From Corynebacterium sp. P3-F1 (GTDB taxonomy: Bacteria > Actinomycetota > Actinomycetes > Mycobacteriales > Mycobacteriaceae), in NCBI RefSeq assembly GCF_030503635.1, contig NZ_CP129965.1:2046001-2110000 (forward strand): DNA of 64,000 nt, given 5' to 3'. The notes beneath the pieces were generated by a model. It was not told the DNA's origin and ran no database searches. It was given only the letters and a program-made list of their open reading frames with translations. Both the position numbers and the translations under genes were made by a program. The first letter of the stretch is position 1; each line of letters starts with the position of its first letter. This document shows positions 33,822 to 42,146 of this stretch, piece after piece.

Positions 33822-36746
33822 CTAAGCGCGCGGTGCAGCAACGGTCGTCTTCGCAGTAAGGGCTTCAAAGAGCTCAGGTGGAAGCGGGACTTTCAGCTTG
33901 AGGTCTGTAGTGACCACATCGACTGGTTTGTTGTTCTTTCCCGGCATCGTGGTTTGCACCGGGTTCGTGGAGTCTGCTTGGCCGAGGTAGTAGAACTCGG
34001 TTCCCTCAGCGTCTTCGCGTTTAGCAAAGAGATGGAGATCAGCATTGCCATTGAGGATGGGCTTCAACTCGGGGCTCTCCAGGGTGCGCCTGTTTCTCGT
34101 GAACCAGTGCAGGGTGGAGCGATCAACGAGGGTGTCCTCGTAACGGATGCTTTCCGCGATATCGGCATCCTTGTGATAGGTCACGAAGATTGGGCACGTC
34201 ATCGTCGCAAGATCGGTCTTGTATCCATAGACGGTAGATTCCCGGTTGTCGGCCCAATTGAGTAGCCGACAGACGTCGCGCCGTGAGTATCGCTTGCCCT
34301 GGATGAGTTGGTCGCTGCCATTGAAGTTCTTACGGTTCAACAGCAGACCGGTCTCGATGACATCATCTACGTGGTCGCGGAAACTCACGGGAGAGAAACT
34401 CTGAGAGGCTGCGTATGAGCCATAGAGCATTCGGAAGTCGTCGCTCAGCTTGAATAAGTTTCCTTCACGTACGGCGAGCGGGATGTCACCGAAGGCTAGT
34501 CGTTGTGCTTCGGTGAACCATTGGAGGTTCAGAACACGCTCGATGGAGTTCAAGCAGGCATCATCGTGCTGGAGGCCGCAGGAATCGAGGAACTCTGCGA
34601 ATTCGTGTATCGGGATCGAACCCTTTTCACAAAGCTGTTTGAGCAGTAGAAGCTCTTGCGGGCGTTTGCCGCTGAGCAAGATCGCGGACAGCATGTTGAG
34701 GAAGCCGCGTTCCTTGTCTGATGGGGCTGCATCGACGAACTTCAGAGAGTGAAGAAGCGACCAGTAATTCTTGTACTTACTGGCCATGAGATAGGGGTTG
34801 ATGGATTCGTGGGTTTCGAAATCGATCAACCGAGGGAGTTGGCCGAGGCGATATTCGAGGTTGAGAATCGCCTCCTTGCATTTGCGCTTGTCAATGAGGT
34901 TTGCCCGTTTCAGGGATTCGAGAATTCGCTCGGTAGTGACTTCGTCGAAACTGATCGTCGATGAACCTGCAACAGGGTGGGTGCGAGAGCGGCGTATTGT
35001 TTCTCGGGCAGTGTCTGGGTCGTCTGAACGGTCACCGGTCAAGGCAATAGGGATTAGGTAATTGTTCGCGTAGTTACCGATGACGTCGATGACCCGCAGG
35101 GTTTCCTTCGTCTTAGCTTTCCGTAGTCCGCGACCGAGCTGCTGGGTGAAAATGATCGAGGATTGAGTGCTGCGAAGCATCATGATCACGTTGACGTCGG
35201 GGATGTCGATTCCCTCATTGAAGATGTCGACGGTGATGATGAAGTCGATGTCGCCGGCTTGCAGCTTATCGACGATTTCTTCGCGCCTTTGGATGCTGTC
35301 CGCGCCACTGAGAGCGACGACGCGAAGCGGCTTACCGTACAGCGAGTACCGGTTCAGCTCCTCAGCGAGCCGCGTTGCTTCCTTGTTTGAACTACAGAAA
35401 ATGAGCCCTTTGGTCCCGCTGGGGAAGCAGTAGTCTTCGAGGACGCGCACCAAATGTTCGACGCGTTCGCGGGCCACTTTCTCGTCGACCGTCGAATCAT
35501 CTGAAATCGTGTAGCCGCTCATCGACTCATAGTCGGAGACTCCGTAGTAGTCGAAGGGGACGAGCATCCGGGATTCCAGAGCATCGCCCAACCTGATTTC
35601 AAATGGAACGTTGTGGTTGAACAGCTCATAGACGTTGAATCCATCGGTGCGTTCTGGGGTGGCAGTCAGTCCTAACAAGAACTCAGGCCGGAAGTGGTCG
35701 ATGATGCGGCGGTAGGACTCGGCGCCCGAGCGGTGGACCTCGTCAATGATGATGTAGTCGAATTGTTTCGGAGATATATCGGCTAGATTGTCCATCCGCG
35801 AAAGGGATTGGACTGTCGCGAAGGTGAAGCGTTTGTCCAATTCACGCTGCTGACCGATGAAGAAGCCGGTGTCATCAGAAGTTGTTTGGAAGACTTTCTG
35901 GAACTCCGATGCAGCTTTGCGGAGGATTTGCGCAGTATGCGCGATGAATAGGACCCTTTCCGGATCAAATTCTCGGGCTGCAAGAGCCGCGAGAATGGTT
36001 TTGCCCGTTCCAGTGGCAGAAATGATGAGTGCACGATTCTGACCGGACTCAATCAACGCACGCAGTCGATCGAGTGCCTTTGTCTGCATCTTGTTAGGCA
36101 GAATTCTCGTGTGCGCTGCCGCATCACCAGGTATGGCTGCGGATGTGGACGACCGAAAAACTGGAGGCTTGCGACGCTTCGAGTAAGCCTGGATCCATTC
36201 TTCAGTGAGTGGCTCTGACGTCTCGACGTGACGCTTCAGCGCGGTGTTCAGCTGGTCCGCAATATCGCCATCGTGGTGAGTAGAGAATTTCAAATTCCAC
36301 TCTGAATTATCGATCAGGGCATCACGCGTCAGGTTTGAGCTACCGACGAGCGCCGTTACGTGATCGTCGTGATCGAAAACGTAACCCTTGGCGTGGTGTG
36401 AGTGCCCGCTCATGATACGAATTTCGACATTACGGAGTTGCAGGAGTTCACGGAGCGCGTCCGGGGAATTGAAGTCTTGGTAATCCGAGGTGATGATCAT
36501 GCCTCGGCCTTTAAACCCAATGAGAGTTTCCTTGAGCGCACCGATTCCACTGTTGGTGACAAATGCAACGGAAATGGTGAATGAGGCTGCGGTCTTAAGC
36601 TCAGCACGTAGAGCCGCCATCATCGTGTTGTCATCGGCATTTGCGATGAGTGATGGGTTTTGGATTCGCTCAGACAGCGTTTCGCGGTCGATGTATCCGA
36701 AAAACGTATCCGCCTGGAGGCTGCTGAGTGAATGTGATGTGCTCAT
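33822..36746 (-). CDS. PLD nuclease - SF2 helicase - DUF3427 protein
   Basis: A 974-residue multidomain protein. The N-terminal 200 residues form a phospholipase D-like nuclease domain with HAKGYVFD and GSSNLT (one HxKx4D motif). Then come SF2 helicase motifs: SATGTGKT (Walker A), IIIDEVHRSG (DEVH), LTATPERTDG, and QQLGRGLRKA (motif VI). The C-terminal 380 residues correspond to DUF3427, found behind such helicases. The family is scattered among bacteria and resembles anti-phage nuclease-helicases in architecture; function unproven. It begins 5 nt after the NUDIX gene, so both are one operon. Its G+C is clearly below that of the NUDIX gene, suggesting different histories. Confidence 0.85.
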   Translation of the reverse strand: MSTSHSLSSLQADTFFGYIDRETLSERIQNPSLIANADDNTMMAALRAELKTAASFTISVAFVTNSGIGALKETLIGFKGRGMIITSDYQDFNSPDALRELLQLRNVEIRIMSGHSHHAKGYVFDHDDHVTALVGSSNLTRDALIDNSEWNLKFSTHHDGDIADQLNTALKRHVETSEPLTEEWIQAYSKRRKPPVFRSSTSAAIPGDAAAHTRILPNKMQTKALDRLRALIESGQNRALIISATGTGKTILAALAAREFDPERVLFIAHTAQILRKAASEFQKVFQTTSDDTGFFIGQQRELDKRFTFATVQSLSRMDNLADISPKQFDYIIIDEVHRSGAESYRRIIDHFRPEFLLGLTATPERTDGFNVYELFNHNVPFEIRLGDALESRMLVPFDYYGVSDYESMSGYTISDDSTVDEKVARERVEHLVRVLEDYCFPSGTKGLIFCSSNKEATRLAEELNRYSLYGKPLRVVALSGADSIQRREEIVDKLQAGDIDFIITVDIFNEGIDIPDVNVIMMLRSTQSSIIFTQQLGRGLRKAKTKETLRVIDVIGNYANNYLIPIALTGDRSDDPDTARETIRRSRTHPVAGSSTISFDEVTTERILESLKRANLIDKRKCKEAILNLEYRLGQLPRLIDFETHESINPYLMASKYKNYWSLLHSLKFVDAAPSDKERGFLNMLSAILLSGKRPQELLLLKQLCEKGSIPIHEFAEFLDSCGLQHDDACLNSIERVLNLQWFTEAQRLAFGDIPLAVREGNLFKLSDDFRMLYGSYAASQSFSPVSFRDHVDDVIETGLLLNRKNFNGSDQLIQGKRYSRRDVCRLLNWADNRESTVYGYKTDLATMTCPIFVTYHKDADIAESIRYEDTLVDRSTLHWFTRNRRTLESPELKPILNGNADLHLFAKREDAEGTEFYYLGQADSTNPVQTTMPGKNNKPVDVVTTDLKLKVPLPPELFEALTAKTTVAAPRA
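35264..35274 (-). repeat. Copy 10 of the CGTCGATAAGC word
   Basis: Within the helicase gene, read V-D-K-L on the coding strand; the only copy in the low-G+C block. Confidence 0.7.
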
Positions 36747-36751
36747 GGCGT

Positions 36752-37141
36752 TTACTCAGCAATGATGTTGACAGCTGGAACGTCAGCCGGCGCCCAGTCG
36801 AGGTTCTTCACATCGGTCAAAGGCACCCAGCGGGAATCAGCGTGCTCGGTGAGAGTGGGGTGCGCATCGGGGGAGAGGGTGCAGTGGAACGTCGATAAGC
36901 GGACTGTGCCGAAGTCGTATTCGTACTCGGTCGTCGTGATGTGCTCGCCAACAGTGGCGTCCACAAGAAGCTCTTCTTTGAGCTCGCGTGCGAGGGACTG
37001 CTCTGGTGTCTCGCCCGGTTCGATCTTGCCGCCGGGGAACTCCCATTTACCGGCGAGAGCTTTGCCGGGGCCGCGCTGCGCGGCGAAGACCGCGCCGTCG
37101 CGGATCATGACGGCACCGGTGACGTCGATGAGCTTTGTCAT
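36752..37141 (-). CDS. NUDIX hydrolase, MutT-like
   Basis: A 129-residue (deoxy)nucleoside triphosphate pyrophosphohydrolase. The Nudix box reads GGKIEPGETPEQSLARELKEEL, fitting G-x5-E-x7-R-E-U-x-E-E, and GKWEFPGGK in front is the MutT-type substrate loop. The first strand LIDVTGAVMIRDGAVFAAQRG matches the MutT/NudG type that cleans oxidised dNTPs. It is the first gene of a two-gene operon with the helicase (5 nt apart). G+C is like the chromosome, so it is probably a resident gene. Confidence 0.85.
   Translation of the reverse strand: MTKLIDVTGAVMIRDGAVFAAQRGPGKALAGKWEFPGGKIEPGETPEQSLARELKEELLVDATVGEHITTTEYEYDFGTVRLSTFHCTLSPDAHPTLTEHADSRWVPLTDVKNLDWAPADVPAVNIIAE
36890..36900 (+). repeat. 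Copy 11 of the CGTCGATAAGC word
   Basis: Within the NUDIX gene; the coding strand reads R-L-S-T-F using the rare leucine codon TTA. Confidence 0.7.
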
Positions 37142-37148
37142 GAAATTG

Positions 37149-37154
37149 AGATTA
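37149..37154 (-). promoter_or_regulatory. -10 box of the NUDIX-helicase operon, leaderless
   Basis: TAATCT on the minus strand, 7 nt before the NUDIX ATG. Confidence 0.45.
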
Positions 37155-37198
37155 GCGGGATAAAACTGGATTCGCGCCGTTGTCTTCCTGCTTGTTCT

Positions 37199-37804
37199 TT
37201 AGACCGGCAGCTCACTGACGCGCTCAGGGTCCACGGCAACGACGATTTCATCGTTGTCGCTGGGGCCGCAGGAGGGGTGCTTGTTGAACTTCTGGGCTTC
37301 ATCCCCGGGGAAGAGGAAGTTGTTTGCGCCGCACAGCCAACCGTTGGGGGCGTTCCAGAATGCGCCGGAGCCTTGCGGGGGCATGCCGGACGGGGAATCG
37401 GACATGTAGTCGAAGAAGACTTCCATGGCCTCGTCGCAGTCGATGCCGTCGGTCATGGCCACGACGGACAGTGGTTTGCCGTCGCCCATGGATGTCACTT
37501 GGCCGCACACGGTGCCGGCGGAGACGTTCGTGCGGTCTTCTTTCGGCTTGGCGTTTTCCTTCTTGTCGTCCTTGGTCTTGGTGGCCTCTGCGTCGTCTTC
37601 CTTCTTCTCTGTCTTCTCCGTCGACTTCTTTGTGCTGGTGGTTGGTTTCGCGGACGTGGTTGCCGTGCTTGTTTCGGCGGAGGATGTTTCCACGGTGGAC
37701 AGGACGGGGCCTCTGGCGCCGTCCTCGTTGGAGGAGCACCCGGTGAGTGCGAGGGTGGCGGTGGCCAGGGCAGTGACGGCGAGGGTGGGGCGGGAAAGAC
37801 GCAT
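37199..37804 (-). CDS. Secreted lipoprotein, function unknown
   Basis: 201 residues. Signal peptide MRLSRPTLAVTALATATLALTGC with lipobox LTGC (Cys23), then a Ser/Thr/Lys-rich linker of about 65 residues and a small C-terminal domain (SAGTVCGQVTSM ... VAMTDGIDCDEAMEVFFDYM ... WLCGANN ... PSCGPSDND) with four cysteines that may form two disulfides. The domain resembles small lipoprotein domains common in Corynebacterium and mycobacteria. The frame is open upstream, but only the ATG at 37804 gives a signal peptide. Confidence 0.7.
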   Translation of the reverse strand: MRLSRPTLAVTALATATLALTGCSSNEDGARGPVLSTVETSSAETSTATTSAKPTTSTKKSTEKTEKKEDDAEATKTKDDKKENAKPKEDRTNVSAGTVCGQVTSMGDGKPLSVVAMTDGIDCDEAMEVFFDYMSDSPSGMPPQGSGAFWNAPNGWLCGANNFLFPGDEAQKFNKHPSCGPSDNDEIVVAVDPERVSELPV

Positions 37805-37978
37805 AGACACACAGTCTAGGGGGTCGGTGTGGTGGGGGAGGGCGGTCTGCGCGCAGCGGTGTTTGCGCTGCTGGCAGCGGAGGATGAGGTTAGTCTGTTC
37901 CAAACAGCTGCGCCGGGCACCTCGTCCACTGCATGGCGCAAAGGCCAGATGCGTGGACGTGCTGGAGGAAGGTGCGGG

Positions 37979-38494
37979 ATGAAGAAGGCGGGAGTGATCC
38001 TCGCTGTGCTCGGCGCGGTGGCGCTGGTCGGGGCGATCATTTTGGGATTGGTCGGCGGATCCGGGCTGAAGGCGGCAATTGAGGCGCCGAAGGTCACCAT
38101 TGAGGGCGGCAAAGGTGTCGTGGAGCTCGAGGAAGACACGGACTACAGGATCTTCAAAGCGGAGAATACGCCGGAGACGATGTCCTGCGAGGTCAGGTCG
38201 CCGGGCGGGGAGGTTCTTCCGCAGCAGACCAAGGGCGTCACGTTGAACCTGGAGATGGAGAACGGGACGTGGACGTCCATCGGCAGTTTCAGCGCCATTG
38301 AGGCTGGCGGGTATGCGGTGGACTGCACTGACGATGTCATGATCATCACCAAGTCCGCCACCGACGCGGTGGGCCGCGGTGTGGGCGGGATCCTGGGGTC
38401 GGTCTTCGCTGTCATGGGCGCACTGTTCATGATCATCATCGGTCTGCTGATGGCCGTGGTGGGCAACCACAGGGGCAAGCAGCGCCGCGGATAG
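37979..38494 (+). CDS. Small envelope protein with two membrane helices
   Basis: A 171-residue protein with an N-terminal helix (residues 3-25), an outer beta-rich domain (about 30-125) with two cysteines (MSCEVRS and AVDCTDD), and a second helix (about 135-160) followed by a basic end NHRGKQRRG. GGAGG at 37963-37968 precedes the ATG by a suitable distance. Divergent from the lipoprotein gene. No function can be given. Confidence 0.65.
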   Translation: MKKAGVILAVLGAVALVGAIILGLVGGSGLKAAIEAPKVTIEGGKGVVELEEDTDYRIFKAENTPETMSCEVRSPGGEVLPQQTKGVTLNLEMENGTWTSIGSFSAIEAGGYAVDCTDDVMIITKSATDAVGRGVGGILGSVFAVMGALFMIIIGLLMAVVGNHRGKQRRG

Positions 38495-38589
38495 CGCGGG
38501 TAGCGGGGGACGCGTCGTACTCACTCCGTACCCGCCACCACGGTCATTGCTGCTTGTGGGAGCCGTCACCACCGAGTTGTGCAAATGGC

Positions 38590-38595
38590 TATAGT
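38590..38595 (+). promoter_or_regulatory. -10 box of deaD
   Basis: TATAGT, which would give a leader of about 25 nt. A second box, TAGGCT at 38609-38614, lies 6 nt before an in-frame GTG at 38621. Confidence 0.4.
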
Positions 38596-38623
38596 GCCCG
38601 CTCTGACGTAGGCTTTGGCGGTG

Positions 38624-40738
38624 ATGAGTATTGATGAGAACGCCGCTGAAGAGCAGCAGGCGAACACCCCGGCTGAGACGGAAAACGCGACCGATTCTGT
38701 GACGGATCAGGTGCAGTCCGGCCCCGAGGCGCAGGAGCAGCAAGAAACGGAGAACGTTTCAGAGGCTGAAGGCACTGCAGAAGAGAATGGGCACATGAAC
38801 GAGAATGGGACCGCGGATGATGCCGCGGAAGAAGAACTGAACCAGAATTCTGCTGAGGAAAAGGGCGATGAGGGGGCTGATGCGACGTCGATAAGCAACG
38901 GCTTCGACGCGCTGAACCTCCCCGACGATGTACTGGGCGCGATCCGGAAGGTGGGCTTCGAGGAGCCGTCGCCGATCCAGGCGCAAACGATCCCGCTGCT
39001 GATGGAAGGCCGCGACGTGGTCGGTCTCGCGCAGACGGGTACCGGCAAGACGGCGGCGTTTGCGCTGCCGATCCTCGCGCGCATCGACAAGAAGGCCCGC
39101 CACCCGCAGGCGCTGGTGCTCGCGCCGACGCGTGAGCTGGCGCTGCAGGTCTCCGACTCCTTCCAGTCCTTCGCGGACCACTTGGGTGGCATCTCCGTGC
39201 TGCCGATCTACGGTGGCCAGGCGTACGGCATCCAGCTGTCCGGTCTGCGCCGCGGCGCGCAGATCATCGTGGGCACCCCGGGCCGCGTCATCGACCACCT
39301 GGAGAAGGGCTCGCTGGACATCTCCAACCTGCGTTTCCTCGTGCTCGACGAGGCAGATGAGATGCTCAACATGGGCTTCCAGGAGGATGTCGAGCGCATC
39401 CTCGAGGACACCCCGGACGACAAGCAGGTGGCGCTGTTCTCTGCGACGATGCCGAACGGCATCCGCCGGATTTCCAAGCAGTACCTCAACGACCCCGCTG
39501 AGGTCACCGTCAAGGCGGAAACGCGCACCAACACGAATATCACGCAGCGCTACCTGTTCACCGCGCACCGCAACAAGCTCGACGCGATCACGCGCATCCT
39601 CGAGGTCACCGAGTTCGACGGCATGATCGTCTTCGTGCGCACCAAGCACGAGACAGAAGAGGTCGCCGAGAAACTCCGCGCGCGCGGCTTTTCCGCCGCC
39701 GCGATCAACGGCGACATCGCCCAGCAGCAGCGCGAGCGCACGGTCGACCAGCTTCGCGACGGCCGCTTGGACATCCTCGTCGCCACTGACGTCGCCGCAC
39801 GCGGTCTGGACGTGGAGCGGATCTCCCACGTGCTCAACTACGACATTCCGAATGACACGGAAAGCTACGTCCACCGCATCGGCCGCACCGGCCGCGCGGG
39901 ACGCTCCGGTGAGGCGATCCTGTTTGTCACCCCGCGCGAGCGCCGCATGCTCCGTTCCATCGAGAAGGTGACTGGCGCGAAGATCGAGGAGATGGACCTG
40001 CCCACCGTGGACGAGGTCAATGTCTCCCGCATGGAGAAGTTCTCTGACTCCATCACCGAGTCGCTCGAGAATGACCAGATGGATCTCTTCCGCGGGCTTG
40101 TGCGCAGCTACTCCGCCGACCACGATGTGCCGATGGAGGACATCGCCGCAGCTCTTGCCGCGCAGACCTCCGGCGACGAGTTCTTGATGAAGGAGCCGCC
40201 GAAGGACAAGCGCGACCGCCGCGACCGCGAGAAGTGGGATCGCGATGACCGCCGTGACCGCGGTGGCCGGGGACGCGACCGCCGCGACCGCGATGACCGT
40301 GGCGGACGCGGGCGCTTCCACAACGACGACCCGAACTTTGACACCTACCGCCTCGACGTGGGCAAGCGCCAGCACGTCCGGCCGGGCGCCATCGTCGGTG
40401 CGCTGGCCAACGAGGGCGGCTTGACCAACCGCGACTTCGGACGCATCACTATCGGCGGCGACTTCACGCTCGTGGAGCTGCCGAAGAACCTCGACCCGTC
40501 GGTGCTGGACCGCCTGTCCGACACCCGCATCTCCGGCCAGCTGATCAACATTCAGCGCGACCATGGAGCGCCGCCGCGCGACCGCGGCGGCAACGGCGGA
40601 CGTGGGGGCTACCGCAGGCGTGACGACGACCGCGACCGCGGCTTCCGCGGCGGCCGCGGCGGCGGACGTGGTCGTGGTGGCCGCGACCGTGATGACCGCG
40701 GTGGCCGTGGCGGCCGTGACCGCGGCTGGCGCGACTAA
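38624..40738 (+). CDS. deaD: DEAD-box RNA helicase DeaD/CsdA
   Basis: A 704-residue ATP-dependent RNA helicase. An acidic, Glu/Ala-rich N-terminus of about 90 residues precedes the Q motif (FEEPSPIQAQTIP), AQTGTGKT, PTRELALQ, VLDEADEML, FSATMP and HRIGRTGRAGRSG. The C-terminal third contains the DbpA-type RNA-binding domain (RPGAIVGALANEGGLTNRDFGRITI) between two Arg/Gly/Asp-rich tails (RDRGG repeats). DeaD unwinds rRNA and mRNA structure in the cold and in ribosome assembly. ATG 38624 is used; GTG 38621 or TTG 38615 are possible. Confidence 0.92.
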   Translation: MSIDENAAEEQQANTPAETENATDSVTDQVQSGPEAQEQQETENVSEAEGTAEENGHMNENGTADDAAEEELNQNSAEEKGDEGADATSISNGFDALNLPDDVLGAIRKVGFEEPSPIQAQTIPLLMEGRDVVGLAQTGTGKTAAFALPILARIDKKARHPQALVLAPTRELALQVSDSFQSFADHLGGISVLPIYGGQAYGIQLSGLRRGAQIIVGTPGRVIDHLEKGSLDISNLRFLVLDEADEMLNMGFQEDVERILEDTPDDKQVALFSATMPNGIRRISKQYLNDPAEVTVKAETRTNTNITQRYLFTAHRNKLDAITRILEVTEFDGMIVFVRTKHETEEVAEKLRARGFSAAAINGDIAQQQRERTVDQLRDGRLDILVATDVAARGLDVERISHVLNYDIPNDTESYVHRIGRTGRAGRSGEAILFVTPRERRMLRSIEKVTGAKIEEMDLPTVDEVNVSRMEKFSDSITESLENDQMDLFRGLVRSYSADHDVPMEDIAAALAAQTSGDEFLMKEPPKDKRDRRDREKWDRDDRRDRGGRGRDRRDRDDRGGRGRFHNDDPNFDTYRLDVGKRQHVRPGAIVGALANEGGLTNRDFGRITIGGDFTLVELPKNLDPSVLDRLSDTRISGQLINIQRDHGAPPRDRGGNGGRGGYRRRDDDRDRGFRGGRGGGRGRGGRDRDDRGGRGGRDRGWRD
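38886..38896 (+). repeat. Copy 12 of the CGTCGATAAGC word
   Basis: Within deaD, in the frame A-T-S-I-S-N, using the rare isoleucine codon ATA. Confidence 0.75.
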
Positions 40739-40777
40739 GGCCCAGCTTCGCCTCGCCCCACCGCAAACGAATACATA

Positions 40778-40825
40778 AAGCGCCCCTTCTCCCGCACCAT
40801 GTAGATAGTGGGAGAAGGGGCGCTT
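40778..40825. terminator. Strong hairpin between convergent deaD and membrane gene
   Basis: A 16-bp perfect stem (40778-40793 with 40810-40825) with 16-nt loop. No long T run follows on either side, so it may act as a barrier or mRNA 3'-end stabiliser rather than a classic terminator. Confidence 0.65.
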
Positions 40826-40899
40826 CGTTGTTCGCATGTATGCCAGAAGGTGCTGGCATTCGACTAAGCCGTGGCCTGTGAGGCTGTAGTGCTGTGGGG

Positions 40900-41382
40900 C
40901 TATGCCGGGGTAGGCAGGAACATGAGGATCAGGACCAGGAACCACAGCAGCGAGAAGATGCCGCCGCCAGCAGCGGCCTTGACGCGTGCGGAATCGAAGC
41001 TGGTGGCGACGTCGCGCGGGTCTGCCTCAGCCGGGGACAGAGCGCCGAGGCTGCCCATCATCTTGCGCTGCTGCGGGATGACCATGGCGAACAGGAACCC
41101 CCAGGCGAGGACACTGAGGACAATCGCGGTGTGCATCCAGTAGTTGGATTTGTGGGCCTCCCAGTCGAAAGCGAGCAGGGCGCCGCCGAGCAGCGGCACC
41201 AGCAGGGAGATCATGCCGTAGGTGGTCGATGTGCGGTGCAGGAAGGATGCGCGGCCGACAGCCTCCTCCGAACCGGAGTGCGCTTGTTGGGCGGCCTTGG
41301 GGAACGCGGAGACGGCCACGGTGACCGGGCCGATCAACAAAACAGCGGCGGCAACGTGCAGGAAAAGCATAAATGTTGTCAT
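40900..41382 (-). CDS. Four-helix membrane protein, function unknown
   Basis: 160 residues with four membrane helices: residues 2-25, 56-75, 84-104 and 138-157. The start MTTFMLFLHVAAAVLLIGPVTVA with a His in helix 1 and the HRTSTTYGMISL segment resemble small DUF2269-like or copper/haem-associated membrane proteins, but the match is not firm. It lies 6 nt downstream of the HNH nuclease gene on the same strand, so they are probably co-transcribed. Confidence 0.6.
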   Translation of the reverse strand: MTTFMLFLHVAAAVLLIGPVTVAVSAFPKAAQQAHSGSEEAVGRASFLHRTSTTYGMISLLVPLLGGALLAFDWEAHKSNYWMHTAIVLSVLAWGFLFAMVIPQQRKMMGSLGALSPAEADPRDVATSFDSARVKAAAGGGIFSLLWFLVLILMFLPTPA

Positions 41383-41388
41383 GGCACC

Positions 41389-42042
41389 TCACTCTACGGA
41401 ATGCAGCGGGATTGTCCCAGCTGAAATTAAAGGACCGATCAAGCCCCGCATACCGGAGCACTGGCGGCGCATCGTGCGCACATCGGGTTTCGGCAGCGCA
41501 AGGTCGTACGCCCTTGCGATGGCGGCGATCCGGCGGGAATAGCTGCACCGCACTTTCGTGTCGGGTGGGAGCCATTCGCTGGGCAGGGAATCGGACTTGG
41601 CCTGATTCGCCGTGCGGGAGGTGACAACAAGGTTGAGCGGGTCGTTGGCGAAGGCGAGGCGCTTGTCCTCCGACCACGCATGGGCGCCGGCATCCCAGGC
41701 GGCGCGAAGCGGAATGATGTGGTCGATTTCCACGTCCGCCGGGTCGAGCAGCTCGCCCGTGTACGGGTCGGTGAACGGTTCCGTGCTGGCCATATCCCAC
41801 TGGCGGTACGGCACGACGCAGGATTCCACCTCCCACGCGCTGGCCATGACCGCTTCACGGGTCGTGCACCCGCTGCGCTGCGTGCCCCATCCGTCGCCGA
41901 AGAAGCTGCGTTCATAGCCCAAGACGGTGCGGCGGGGGTGGGGGTTGACGGGGACGTCGATAAGCGATCGCGGCGTGGGGAACGGAACGACCGCGATTGT
42001 GGCGAGAACGAGTGCGCAAAGATACGCGCGGAAATGTGTCAT
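41389..42042 (-). CDS. Secreted HNH/GmrSD-type nuclease (DUF1524-like)
   Basis: A 217-residue protein with an N-terminal signal-like helix (MTHFRAYLCALVLATIAVVP). The catalytic part reads VEIDHIIPLRAAWDAGAHAW ... FANDPLNLVVTSRTANQAKSD, the D-H...N...N/K-type HNH pattern of secreted actinobacterial nucleases (His-Me finger). It probably degrades extracellular DNA for nutrients or against competitors. The length is usual for the family (about 200-230). Confidence 0.8.
   Translation of the reverse strand: MTHFRAYLCALVLATIAVVPFPTPRSLIDVPVNPHPRRTVLGYERSFFGDGWGTQRSGCTTREAVMASAWEVESCVVPYRQWDMASTEPFTDPYTGELLDPADVEIDHIIPLRAAWDAGAHAWSEDKRLAFANDPLNLVVTSRTANQAKSDSLPSEWLPPDTKVRCSYSRRIAAIARAYDLALPKPDVRTMRRQCSGMRGLIGPLISAGTIPLHSVE
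41955..41965 (+). repeat. Copy 13 of the CGTCGATAAGC word
   Basis: Within the secreted nuclease gene; the coding strand reads S-L-I-D-V with leucine codon CTT. Confidence 0.7.
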
Positions 42043-42091
42043 GCCTTATTGGACTGGGCCAGGCGGGCCGAGGTTCCTTTTCGGGCGCGAG

Positions 42092-42130
42092 AAAAAGGGG
42101 ATGCAAGCGGCGTGTAAGCCGTGCATCCCC
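42092..42130 (-). terminator. Rho-independent terminator of putP
   Basis: GGGGATGCA/TGCATCCCC 9-bp outer stem (42097-42105 with 42122-42130) and an inner GC stem, followed on the minus strand by TTTTT (42096-42092), 17 nt after the putP stop. Confidence 0.85.
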
Positions 42131-42146
42131 TGGGCGTGGGAGAATG

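Noticed and set aside
40871..40907. Similarity of the sequence after the membrane gene (40871-40907) to that after the transposase gene (53884-53904)
   Set aside because: About 16 bp of identity around the stop codon is expected by chance in a window of this size; the longer match needs a 15-bp gap.
38759..40945. A 728-codon leftward open frame over deaD
   Set aside because: An antisense artefact of a well-conserved helicase; the translation is Ala/Val-rich with no domain.
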